Source: Modestobacter muralis (GTDB lineage Bacteria; Actinomycetota; Actinomycetes; Mycobacteriales; Geodermatophilaceae). From it: a DNA stretch of 64,000 nucleotides. Under the pieces are notes generated by a model. It was not told where the DNA came from. It did no database searches and was given only the letters and a program-made list of their open reading frames with translations. The stretch is taken from positions 557,628-621,627 of the forward strand of contig NZ_JAAGWH010000013.1 of NCBI RefSeq assembly GCF_010682105.1, written 5' to 3'. A program made the translations under genes and the position numbers. Within the stretch, counting starts at the first letter, position 1, and each line of letters opens with the position of its first letter. This document shows, piece by piece, positions 26,695 to 34,800 of the stretch.

Positions 26695-27915
26695 GTGGTC
26701 CCCGAGCACGTCCTCACCGAGCTCGACCGACGGCTCGCCCCCGTCGACGCCGCCCGGCTGGCGGCCTACCCGGGGGAGTCGTCGTCCCGGCAGCCGGTCC
26801 ACACCTGCTACGTCCCGGCCGACGCGGTCGTCCCCGGGCTGACCGGGCGCTGGGGGGCCGCGGCGCTGGCCGCCCTCGACGAGCACGGGCTGCCCGACCT
26901 CGGCCTGGACGCCGACCTGGTCGCCGACGTGCTGCCGCGGGTGCGGGCGAAGCTGGCCACCGAGCCGGTGGAGGACCTGCGTGTCGACGCCGAGGACGGC
27001 TACCGGGGCAGCCCGGACGCCGAGGACGGCGACGTCACCGCCGCGGCCGGGGTGCTGGCCGCCGAGCCGGTGCTGCCGCTGTCGCTGGGGGTGCGCGCCA
27101 AGTCGCTGGAGGGCCCGACCCGGCACCGCGGTGTGCGCAGCCTCGACCTGTTCCTCACCGGGCTGGCCGCGGCCGGGCGCGAGCGCGCCGTGGTGACCCT
27201 GCCCAAGGTCACCGCGGTCGAGCAGGTCGCCGCGTTCCTCCCCGTGCTGGACGCCCTCGAGGCCGCCACCGGCCTGGGGCTGGACCTGGAGCTGCAGGTC
27301 GAGACCCCGCAGGCGGTGCTGGGGGCCGACGGGACGACGACGCTCGCCCGGATGCTGCACGCCGGCGCGGGCCGGGTCACGGGGCTGCACTACGGGACCT
27401 ACGACTACAGCGCCGCCCTGGGCATCGCCGCGGCCCACCAGTCCTCCGACCACCCCGCGGCCGACGTCGCCAAGCAGGCGATGCAGGTCGCGGTGGCCGG
27501 CACCGGGGCGCGGGCGGTCGACGGCTCCACCAACGTGCTGCCCCTCGGCGGCACCGCCGAGGTGCACGCGGCCTGGCGGCTGCACGCCGGGCTGGTGCGC
27601 CGCGCGCTGGAACGCGGCTTCTACCAGGGCTGGGACCTGCACCCCGCGCAGCTGGTCACCCGCTACGTGGCCACCTACGCCTTCTTCCGGGCCGCACTCC
27701 CGGCCGCCGCCGCGCGGCTGTCGGCCTACGTCAGCCGGGTCGAGGGCGGCGTGCTCGACGAGCCGGCGACCGCGCGGGCGCTGGCCACCGTCGTCCTGCG
27801 CGGGCTGGACTGCGGCGCCCTGGACGTCGCCGAGGTCGAGGCGGCGACCGGCCTGGACCGCACGGTGCTCGACGCGCTGGCCGGGCGACGGGGGACGACA
27901 CGCTCTTCCCGCTGA
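26695..27915 (+). CDS. DUF6986 / HpcH-HpaI aldolase-like protein
   Basis: A 406-residue protein of the PEP-mutase/aldolase barrel type. LRVDAEDGYRG, VTLPKVTAVEQV, LDLELQVETPQAV and GLHYGTYDYSA lie at spacings typical of HpcH/HpaI and citrate-lyase beta-like barrels, where the Glu of ETPQ and the Asp of DAEDG bind the metal. GAGGAGG lies 4 nt before the GTG start. It belongs to the family called DUF6986, and its divergent position next to the urate oxidation operon suggests a role in purine or glyoxylate metabolism. The reaction is unknown. Confidence 0.8.
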   Translation: MVPEHVLTELDRRLAPVDAARLAAYPGESSSRQPVHTCYVPADAVVPGLTGRWGAAALAALDEHGLPDLGLDADLVADVLPRVRAKLATEPVEDLRVDAEDGYRGSPDAEDGDVTAAAGVLAAEPVLPLSLGVRAKSLEGPTRHRGVRSLDLFLTGLAAAGRERAVVTLPKVTAVEQVAAFLPVLDALEAATGLGLDLELQVETPQAVLGADGTTTLARMLHAGAGRVTGLHYGTYDYSAALGIAAAHQSSDHPAADVAKQAMQVAVAGTGARAVDGSTNVLPLGGTAEVHAAWRLHAGLVRRALERGFYQGWDLHPAQLVTRYVATYAFFRAALPAAAARLSAYVSRVEGGVLDEPATARALATVVLRGLDCGALDVAEVEAATGLDRTVLDALAGRRGTTRSSR

Positions 27916-28043
27916 CCCCGCACACCGGTCCGCCGGCGCCGGGCGCAGCGATCACCCGGACGAGGGGGTCAGGGCAGGACCCCGGGCTGCCGAGATCAGT
28001 GGTGGGTGACCGAACACGTCACCCGTCCCTGCGAGGAGTCGGC

Positions 28044-29084
28044 GTGAGGCGAGGTGTCGTGAGCGTGCTCGGAGGTCATCCCCCGCGCTGGTTGCAGCGC
28101 GCCCGGGCCGACAGCGCCGTCGCCGACGCCGGTGCGCTGACCGCGGAGCGCGCACCCGGCCACACCGCCGCCCTGATCGGGTCCTCGGCCGAGCTCCTCG
28201 ACGTCGCCGTGCCGTGGCTCCTGGCCGGCCTGGACGCCGGTGACCTCACCGTGCTGGCCTGCGACCCGGAGACCACCGACCAGCTGCGCGACGTCCTCGG
28301 CGCCGACGGCGCTGGGCTGGTCAGCGACCCGGGCATCGCCCTGCACGGCTCCCGCCCGCCGGACGCCGTCGGTGCGCTCCGCCGGCTGGTCGAGCGTGCG
28401 GAAGAGTGCACGTCGGGCCGGGTGCGCGTCCTCGGGATGCCCTCGTTCGGCTCCGCCCCGCGCGACTGGCACGAGACCCAGCGCTTCGAGGCCGTGCTCA
28501 ACCTGCTCTTCGCCGACACCGCGGTCGACCGGCTGTGCGTGTACGACCGGCGGGTACTGCCGCCCACCGCGATGAACAGCGCCCTCGCCACCCACCCCCA
28601 CCTGCTGGCCGGGGGCAACGTCTTCACCAGCCGCGGCTACCGGCGCCCGGACACCTACGTCCGGTCGCTGCCGATCCCGCGTGAGCCGATGGAGGAGCGT
28701 GCGCCGGCCTTCGCCGTCGACGGTGCGCAGTCCCTCCCGCACTTCCGGCACCAGCTGACCGCGGCACTGGACACCCACGTGCCCGACCGCGAGCAGTGCC
28801 ACGACCTGCAGCTGGCGGCCAGCGAGATCGCCGCCAACGCCTTCCGGCACGGCGTCCCGCCGGTCTCGGCCCGCGTCTGGGCTTCCGCCGACCGGGTCGT
28901 CTGCACGATCACCGACCGGGGCACCGGGGTCGCCGACGAGCTGGTCGGCTTCCAGCCCGCCCACGGCGCCGACCTGTCCCGTGGCGGCATGGGCCTGTGG
29001 CTGGCCCGCAAGCTGTGGGACCACGTCGACCTGGTCGCGGCCCCCACCGGCCTGACCGTGCGGCTGAGCACCTCCCTGCGCTGA
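28044..29084 (+). CDS. MEDS sensor with HATPase (anti-sigma kinase-like)
   Basis: A 346-residue protein. Residues about 35-195 form a MEDS (DcmR-like sensory) domain: GHTAALIGSSAELLDVAVPW, LTVLACDPETTDQL. Residues about 225-346 form an RsbW-like ATPase: LQLAASEIAANAFRHG (N box), CTITDRGTGV (G1) and GGMGLWLARKLWD (G2). Similar proteins in actinobacteria are anti-sigma kinases or two-component helpers that phosphorylate STAS proteins. GAGGAG lies 5 nt before GTG 28044. The STAS gene at 30054 is a possible substrate, by proximity only. Confidence 0.85.
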   Translation: MRRGVVSVLGGHPPRWLQRARADSAVADAGALTAERAPGHTAALIGSSAELLDVAVPWLLAGLDAGDLTVLACDPETTDQLRDVLGADGAGLVSDPGIALHGSRPPDAVGALRRLVERAEECTSGRVRVLGMPSFGSAPRDWHETQRFEAVLNLLFADTAVDRLCVYDRRVLPPTAMNSALATHPHLLAGGNVFTSRGYRRPDTYVRSLPIPREPMEERAPAFAVDGAQSLPHFRHQLTAALDTHVPDREQCHDLQLAASEIAANAFRHGVPPVSARVWASADRVVCTITDRGTGVADELVGFQPAHGADLSRGGMGLWLARKLWDHVDLVAAPTGLTVRLSTSLR

Positions 29085-29131
29085 CCCGCCCCGGTCCGTC
29101 ATGGCGCACCGCGGTACGGCCGCCCGGCGGC

Positions 29132-29137
29132 TACCGT
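29132..29137 (+). promoter_or_regulatory. -10 box of the leaderless NmrA-like gene
   Basis: TACCGT followed by 6 nt and GTG 29144. Confidence 0.6.
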
Positions 29138-29143
29138 GACCCG

Positions 29144-29995
29144 GTGATCGTGGTCACCGCGGCCGGCGGGCCCACCGGCACGGCCGCCGTCCGGGAGCTG
29201 CGCCGCCGGGGCGAGGCGGTGCGGGCGGTGGTGTCCCGCCGTGGCCCGCGCCCGGAGCTCGCCGCCCTCGGTGCCGAGGTGGTCGTCGCCGAGCTGACCG
29301 CGCCGATGTCGTGGTCGTCGGTGCTCGCCGGCGCCGACGCGCTGTACCTGGTCTGGCCCACCTTCGATCCCGACGAGGCAGAGGGCGCGCCGGCGCTGTT
29401 CGCCGAGGCCCGCCGGGCGGGCGTCCCCCGCGTCGTCTACCACTCGGTGCTGCGCCCGCAGCTGCGCGTCATGCCCCATCATGCCGGCAAGGACCGGGCC
29501 GAGGAGGCCCTGGCCGGCAGCGGCCTGCGGTCCTGGCGGGTCCTCCAGCCGTGCGCCTACGCCGACGACCACGACGGCCAGCTGGAGTCGGCCCGGGTCA
29601 GCGGGGTGTTCCGCAGCCACTGGGGCCTGCGCACCGGGCAGTCGCTGGTCGACCTGCGCGACGTCGCCGAGGCCGCCGCCGTGCTCCTGCTCGAGGACGG
29701 CCTGGACGGCGGCACGTTCGAGGCCGCCGGGCCGGAGGCGCTGACCGCCCCGCGGATGGCCGAGCTGATCGGTGAGCGGCTGGGGGAGGACGTGGTCGCC
29801 GACGACGTCGTCCCGGGTGGCGAGGTGCCGACGTCCTACGTGGGCCGCTGCCGGCGCGCCATGTACGACCACCACCGTGCGCACGGGCTCGTGGGCAGCC
29901 CCCGGGTGCTGGCGGGTCTGCTCGGCCGCCCGCCCCGCAGCTACGCCGAGCACCTCGCCGACCTGGACCCGGCCGTCCTGGGCCTGACGTCCTGA
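29144..29995 (+). CDS. NmrA/SDR-type NAD(P)-binding protein
   Basis: A 283-residue atypical short-chain dehydrogenase. IVVTAAGGPTGTAAVRELRRRG at the start has the glycine-rich nucleotide loop. VVYHSVLRP and a long substrate domain follow the NmrA/QorB pattern, with no classical YxxxK site in the usual place. Such proteins bind NAD(P) as redox sensors or act as quinone reductases. The start codon is supported by TACCGT 6 nt upstream. It stands alone, followed by a hairpin element. Confidence 0.8.
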   Translation: MIVVTAAGGPTGTAAVRELRRRGEAVRAVVSRRGPRPELAALGAEVVVAELTAPMSWSSVLAGADALYLVWPTFDPDEAEGAPALFAEARRAGVPRVVYHSVLRPQLRVMPHHAGKDRAEEALAGSGLRSWRVLQPCAYADDHDGQLESARVSGVFRSHWGLRTGQSLVDLRDVAEAAAVLLLEDGLDGGTFEAAGPEALTAPRMAELIGERLGEDVVADDVVPGGEVPTSYVGRCRRAMYDHHRAHGLVGSPRVLAGLLGRPPRSYAEHLADLDPAVLGLTS

Positions 29996-29998
29996 CTC

Positions 29999-30056
29999 GG
30001 CCCCGTCCAGAGACTCGTGCCGAGCGGGCGAGGCATGAGGAGGACGGGGTCCTTCA
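29999..30056 (-). repeat. AAGGACC hairpin element, downstream of the STAS gene
   Basis: On the minus strand the stop codon TGA runs directly into AGGACCCCGTCC, and the element ends GGACGGGGCC, giving an 8-bp perfect stem CCCCGTCC/GGACGGGG. Compared with the copies at 19660 and 54839, both sides of the stem have changed together. Confidence 0.75.
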
Positions 30057-30449
30057 ACTGTGCTCGGTGCGCCGGTGGGTGGACTCGTGGACGACGTCGG
30101 CGCCGTCGTCGCGGCGGTCGACCACGGTGAACCGGTGCCAGAGGCCGGACAGCTGCAGCGGCCGCGCGACCGTGGTGGAGTGCACGACCAGCGGCAGCTC
30201 GATCCCGCGCGGCTGGACCATCTTGTGCAGCTGCACCAGCGAGGCGATGCCGGCGGAGTTCATGAAGGTCACCCCGCAGGTGTCCAACTGGACCTTCTTC
30301 AGCGCCGGGGCGCTGAGCATCAGGTCGGTCATCGCCCGTACCAGCGGCCGGCGGGCACCCTCGGTGAGCTCACCGACGACGCGGATCTCGGCGGTCTCCG
30401 CGCCGTGCTCGGTGACGGTGACCTCGACGGTGTCCTCAACATCGTCCAT
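30054..30449 (-). CDS. STAS-domain anti-sigma factor antagonist
   Basis: A 131-residue STAS protein. VTFMNSAGIASLVQLHKMV near residue 65 contains the phosphorylatable Ser in the D/N-S-A/S-G context. IRVVGELTEGARRPLVRAM gives the leading strand. It would be phosphorylated by a HATPase and reactivated by a SpoIIE phosphatase. ATG 30449 is chosen because AAGGA lies 6 nt upstream; an in-frame GTG at 30482 overlaps the NUDIX stop (GTGA) and would add 11 residues. Confidence 0.85.
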   Translation of the reverse strand: MDDVEDTVEVTVTEHGAETAEIRVVGELTEGARRPLVRAMTDLMLSAPALKKVQLDTCGVTFMNSAGIASLVQLHKMVQPRGIELPLVVHSTTVARPLQLSGLWHRFTVVDRRDDGADVVHESTHRRTEHS

Positions 30450-30478
30450 GCCCCGTCCTTGCCCGGGAGTGCCCTGGT

Positions 30479-31021
30479 TCACTCCTCCGTCGCCGTGGCG
30501 CGGTCCAGCAGCAGCAGCGAGAGCGCGGCCAGCGACGGGGCGTCGGTGAACCGGCCGTCGCCGACCATCGCCCGCAGCTCGGCCTCGGGGACGAACTGCT
30601 GCCGCATGTCGGCCTCGGTGACCTCCCGCGCGGTCGGGCCGGGGGTCAGGTCACCGGCCAGCCAGACATCGGTCTGCTGGTCGGTCAGGCCCGGTGCGAT
30701 GTCGATCCGGCCCAGCAGCCGAATCTGCCCGGCGCGCAGCCCGGTCTCCTCGGCGAGCTCGGCGCGGGCCAGCTCCTCCGCCGTCCCGCTGCCACCGGCC
30801 GGCCAGGTGCCCTGCACGAACTCCCAGGACCGGCGGCCCAGCGGGTGGCGGAACTGCTCGACCAGCCAGAAGCCGCCCCGCTCGGCGGCGATCACCAGCG
30901 TGGCGTCCGGCTTCTCGACCACGCCGTAGATTCCGGCGGAGCCGTCGGGGTGTTCCACGGCGTCCTCCCGCACCCGTATCCAGGGGTTCCGGTAGACCTC
31001 TCGGCTGCTCGTCGTCCGCAC
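30479..31021 (-). CDS. NUDIX hydrolase, ADP-ribose pyrophosphatase-like
   Basis: A 180-residue NUDIX protein. The box is GTAEELARAELAEETGL (the usual Arg of REUXEE replaced by Ala), preceded by WEFVQGTWPAGG. The N-terminus (YRNPWIRVREDAVEHPDGS) resembles ADP-ribose and GDP-mannose pyrophosphatases. The GTG start has CAGGCT 7 nt upstream, a -10 that overlaps the -10 of the divergent DUF1992 gene. The STAS gene follows closely and may be co-transcribed. Confidence 0.85.
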   Translation of the reverse strand: MRTTSSREVYRNPWIRVREDAVEHPDGSAGIYGVVEKPDATLVIAAERGGFWLVEQFRHPLGRRSWEFVQGTWPAGGSGTAEELARAELAEETGLRAGQIRLLGRIDIAPGLTDQQTDVWLAGDLTPGPTAREVTEADMRQQFVPEAELRAMVGDGRFTDAPSLAALSLLLLDRATATEE

Positions 31022-31027
31022 GCGACC

Positions 31028-31034
31028 TAGCCTG
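31028..31034. promoter_or_regulatory. Overlapping divergent -10 boxes
   Basis: TAGCCTG reads TAGCCT on the plus strand, upstream of the DUF1992 leader, and CAGGCT on the minus strand, 7 nt before the NUDIX start. The two divergent transcripts would compete for the same hexamer. Confidence 0.5.
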
Positions 31035-31053
31035 GCAGACCGGGAGGAGGACG

Positions 31054-31542
31054 ATGACCGAGCGTAAGCCCGAGGGCATGTCGTTCGAGTCCTGGGTGGA
31101 GCAGCAGATCGCCCAGGCCCGGGAACGAGGCGCCTTCGAGGACCTGGCGGGCGCGGGCAAGCCGCTGCCCCGCCGGGACAGGGAGAAGAGCAGCTACGAG
31201 TGGGCCCTGGAGTGGGCCCGGCGCGAAGAGGCCGACGTCGCGGCGATGCTGCCCTCGGGGCTGGTGCTGCGCAAGGAGCGCGAGGACCTCCCCGAGCTGG
31301 TGGCCGCCCAGCCGACCGAGGAGCGGGCGCGGGCGGTGGTGGAGGCGCACAACGCCCGCGTCGACCTGTACTACCGCCGGCCGGTCGAGGGGGTGTGGAT
31401 CGCCGTGGGCATGGCCGACGTCGACGAGGAGCTGGCCCGCTGGCGGGAGGGGCACCCCGCCGTGCCCGAGCCACCGGCCGAGGTGCCCGCGCCGCCCGCG
31501 CCGTCCCGCCGTCGCGGCTGGTGGCGGCGCCGGGCGGGCTGA
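31054..31542 (+). CDS. DUF1992 (DnaJC28-like domain) protein
   Basis: A 162-residue protein. The core FESWVEQQIAQARERGAFEDLAGAGKPL is the hallmark of DUF1992, a domain also found in DnaJ-like protein DNAJC28. The middle WALEWARREEADVAAMLPSGLVLRKE and DLYYRRPV are conserved too. The C-terminus is Pro-rich and basic. GGGAGGAGG lies 3-10 nt before the ATG. Function is unknown; a chaperone-related role is a family-level guess. Confidence 0.85.
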   Translation: MTERKPEGMSFESWVEQQIAQARERGAFEDLAGAGKPLPRRDREKSSYEWALEWARREEADVAAMLPSGLVLRKEREDLPELVAAQPTEERARAVVEAHNARVDLYYRRPVEGVWIAVGMADVDEELARWREGHPAVPEPPAEVPAPPAPSRRRGWWRRRAG

Positions 31543-31545
31543 GGC

Positions 31546-31680
31546 TCAGTCCTCGGCGTCGTCGTCCTCCTGCTGCTGGCGGGCGGCCAGCTCGCGGGTG
31601 GCCATGCCGCCCTCGCCACCCTCGTCGTACTGCCCGGGGTGCAGGTTGACCTGGTCGTGGTCGGGCTCCGGTGCGCTCAT
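31546..31680 (-). CDS. Small acidic conserved-looking protein
   Basis: A 44-residue protein rich in Asp, Glu and Gln (MSAPEPDHDQVNLHPGQYDE..., ending EDDDAED). It has no membrane segment. Codon use fits the genome, and a CAGGCT -10 box lies exactly 6 nt before the ATG (31687-31692). The family is not recognised. It is convergent with the DUF1992 gene and 3 bp from its stop. Confidence 0.6.
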   Translation of the reverse strand: MSAPEPDHDQVNLHPGQYDEGGEGGMATRELAARQQQEDDDAED

Positions 31681-31686
31681 CGCCCC

Positions 31687-31692
31687 AGCCTG
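31687..31692 (-). promoter_or_regulatory. -10 box of the small acidic protein gene
   Basis: CAGGCT on the minus strand, 6 nt before ATG 31680. The same hexamer and spacing occur at 46976 and, with 7 nt, at 52192. Confidence 0.5.
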
Positions 31693-31872
31693 CCCAGCCC
31701 GTGCCGCCCGGGCCACTCGGACGTGCCCGCCGGTCGCCTTGTCGATCACCCCGGACGGTCACCCGTCGATGTCCGCGACACGACCGCGGGCGGCGCCGCA
31801 GGGCGCGTCCACGCCTCCACAGTTGCGCTGCGAGTTGCGGATGTGACTGCTGGTGTCGGAGTGGAGGAAGCG

Positions 31873-34800
31873 GTGGCGAAGAGCGCTGCAGGCGTCGAGA
31901 GCGGGCGTCGGTGGGGCCTGGGCGGTCGCCTGACCGCCGTCGCTGTCGCGGGCGCGCTGATGACCGGTGGGCTGACCGGGGTGTTCCCCGCGCTGCGCAG
32001 CACCCCGGTGGCCACTGCCGCGCAGACGCCGGTCTCCTGCCCGTCGGCGGTCGCACTGCAGAACGGCGGCTTCGAGCAGCCGGTCATCCCCGCCAACTCC
32101 GACCGGCAGCTCGACCAGTCGCAGGTGCCCGGCTGGATGACCACCGCCACGGACGGCCTGATCGAGCTGTGGCGCGCGCCGTACCAGGGCGTGCCCGCCG
32201 GGTCCGGTTCGCAGTTCGCAGAGATCAACGCCACCCAGGCCGCCACGCTCTACCAGGACGTCGCCACGACCCCGGGCCAGACGCTGCGCTGGGAGCTGCA
32301 GCACCGTGGCCGGGCCGGTACCGACGTGATGGCCGTCAACATCGCCGCGCCGGGCACGCGGGCCTCGACGGCCACCCGGCAGGCGCTGCTCAGCGACCCG
32401 AACACCGCCTGGGGCACCCACTCGGGCACCTACACCGTCCCCCTGGGGCAGACCACGACCCGGTTCGGCTTCCAGGCCGTGAGCTCCGCCGGGGCGAACG
32501 CCAGCGTCGGCAACTTCCTGGACAGCATCTCCTTCGGCACCCAGCCGTGTCTGGTCACGACCACCACCGTCTCCCTGCCCGCCGGGCGCACCACCGCGCA
32601 GGTCGGTGACGTGCTCACCTACACGGTCACCACCGCCAACAACGGCGGCAACCCGGCGCGCGAGGTCGTGATGACCGACGACCTGCCGGCCGGCGTGGAG
32701 TTCGTGCCGGGCTCCATCGTGGCGGTCACCGGCACGGCCACCACGACCCGGACCGACGCCGCCGGCGACGACCAGGGCGAGTTCGTGGCCCCCGCCGGCA
32801 CGGGTACGGGCACCGTCCGGGTCCGGGTGGGCACCGCCGCCACCAGCACCGCCGGCGGGGTCGTCGGCGCCGGTGACGCCCGCAGCTTCAGCTACCAGGC
32901 GCGGGTGCTGCCGGTGCTGTCCGGGCAGACCCTGCGCAACGACGCCCGGGTCGCCTACCGCGACGAGCTCACCGTCACCACGCCCACCTCGACCTCCAAC
33001 GAGGTGGCCACCCCCGTCGGCGTCGCCGCCGACCTGCGCGCCACGCTCACCCAGGACACCACTCCGCTGGTGGCCGGGCGCACGGCCAGCTGGACGGCGA
33101 CCCTGACCGACCGCGGCCCGGGCACCGAGCCGGCGCCGGTGCTGACCACCACGATCCCGGCCGCGCTCACCGGCGTCACCGCCACCCCGGTCGGCGGCGG
33201 CAGCTGCACGGTCAGTGGCACGACCGTCACCTGCACCGGTCCGGCGCTGGCCTCCGGCGCCGCGCGCTCGGTGACCGTCACCGGCACCGTGCCCGCCGAC
33301 GCCACCCCCGGTGTGCAGTACACGGTGCTGTCCAGCGTCCGGGGCGACGCCCACGACGCGGGCCCCACTGACAACACCGCCACGGTCAGCGGTGCGGTCA
33401 CCGCGCTCGCCGACGTCTCGGTGACGCTCACCAGCGACCCGGCGACCGGGGTGGCCGGCGGCCTGGTCCGCTACACGGCCGTCGTGACCAACGACGGGCC
33501 GTCCACGGCCCGCGGCGTCCGGCTCGTCGACCCGCTCCGGGCCACCTCGGCCTTCCAGTCCGCGACGGTGGCCGGGGGCATGTGCAGCCTGGACGGCGCC
33601 TCGAACACGGTGACCTGCGCGCTGCCCGACCTGGCGCCGGGCACCTCGCTGCCGGTGGTCGTCACCGCCCGGCTCGCCCCCGGCGGCGACGGCTCGGTCG
33701 ACAACGCGGTCTCGGTGGCCGCGACCACCCCCGACCGCGACGCCGACGACCTGACCGCCTCCGTGCGCGGGGCCGGCGGGCAGGAGGCCGACCTCTCGGT
33801 GACGCTGACGCTGGACGACACCGACCTGCTGCCCGGGGAGACCCTCGGCTTCACCGTCACCGTCCGCAACGACGGCCCGTCGGACGCCACCAACGTCTCC
33901 GTGCGCTCCACGCTGCCCCCGGGTGTGGTCATCCTGTCCACGAACACCGCCGGGTGCGTCCCGGGCAACTGCAGCATCCCGCTCGTCGGCGGCAGCGGTG
34001 GCACCGTCGTCATCACCGGCACCGCCCGGGTCGGCGCCGACGCCCCCGAGGGCACGCTGCTGGCCAGCGCCACGGTCGTCTCCGCCGTGCCCGACGTCGA
34101 CGGCGCCGACCAGTCGGCCACGGTGAGCGCCACGATCCGGCTGTCGGCCGACCTCGGCGTCACCCTGGCGCTCAGCGACCCGGCCGACCCCGGCAACCCG
34201 GCGCCCGTCCTGGTCGCCGGCTCGCTCGTCCACGGCCTCGCCACGGTCACCAACAACGGCCCCACCCGGGCCTCCGGCGTCCAGCTGCGGCTGGCCACCC
34301 TCGCCGGTGCGCCGGTGCCGACCGTCGTCCCGAGCGCCGGCGGCTGCGGCTACCAGGGCGCGACGACGGCGGACGGCCGGGCCGTCGACGGCGGCGTCGT
34401 CGTCTGCTGGCTGGACCAGCTCGCCACCGGCGCCGTCTGGACCGTCGCGTCCGACGGCCTCGTCCCCGCCACCTACACGGGGAGCACGTTCACCCGCAGC
34501 CGCACCGTCACCTCCACCTCGCCCGACCCGGCGCCCGACAACGACACCGGCAGCGCCACCCTCTCCGTCGTGCGTCGGGCCGACCTGCAGGTGGTCAAGA
34601 CCACGAGCACGCCGAGCGTCGTGCAGACCGGCACCGTGCGGTTCCAGGTCACGGTCAGGAACGCCGGCCCCTCCGACGCCCGCGACGTCGTCGTCCGCGA
34701 GCAGCCGCAGCCCGGCGTCGTGGTGACCGGGGCCAGCCCGTCGGCCGGCAGCTACGGCGACGCGACCGGTGTGTGGCGCGTGCCCTACCTCGCCGTCGGC

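Noticed and set aside
25443..28043. Long plus-strand frame running into the MEDS-HATPase gene
   Set aside because: It crosses the uricase, HIU hydrolase, uraD and DUF6986 genes in the wrong frame or strand. Only the part from 28044 has domain motifs and a ribosome-binding site.
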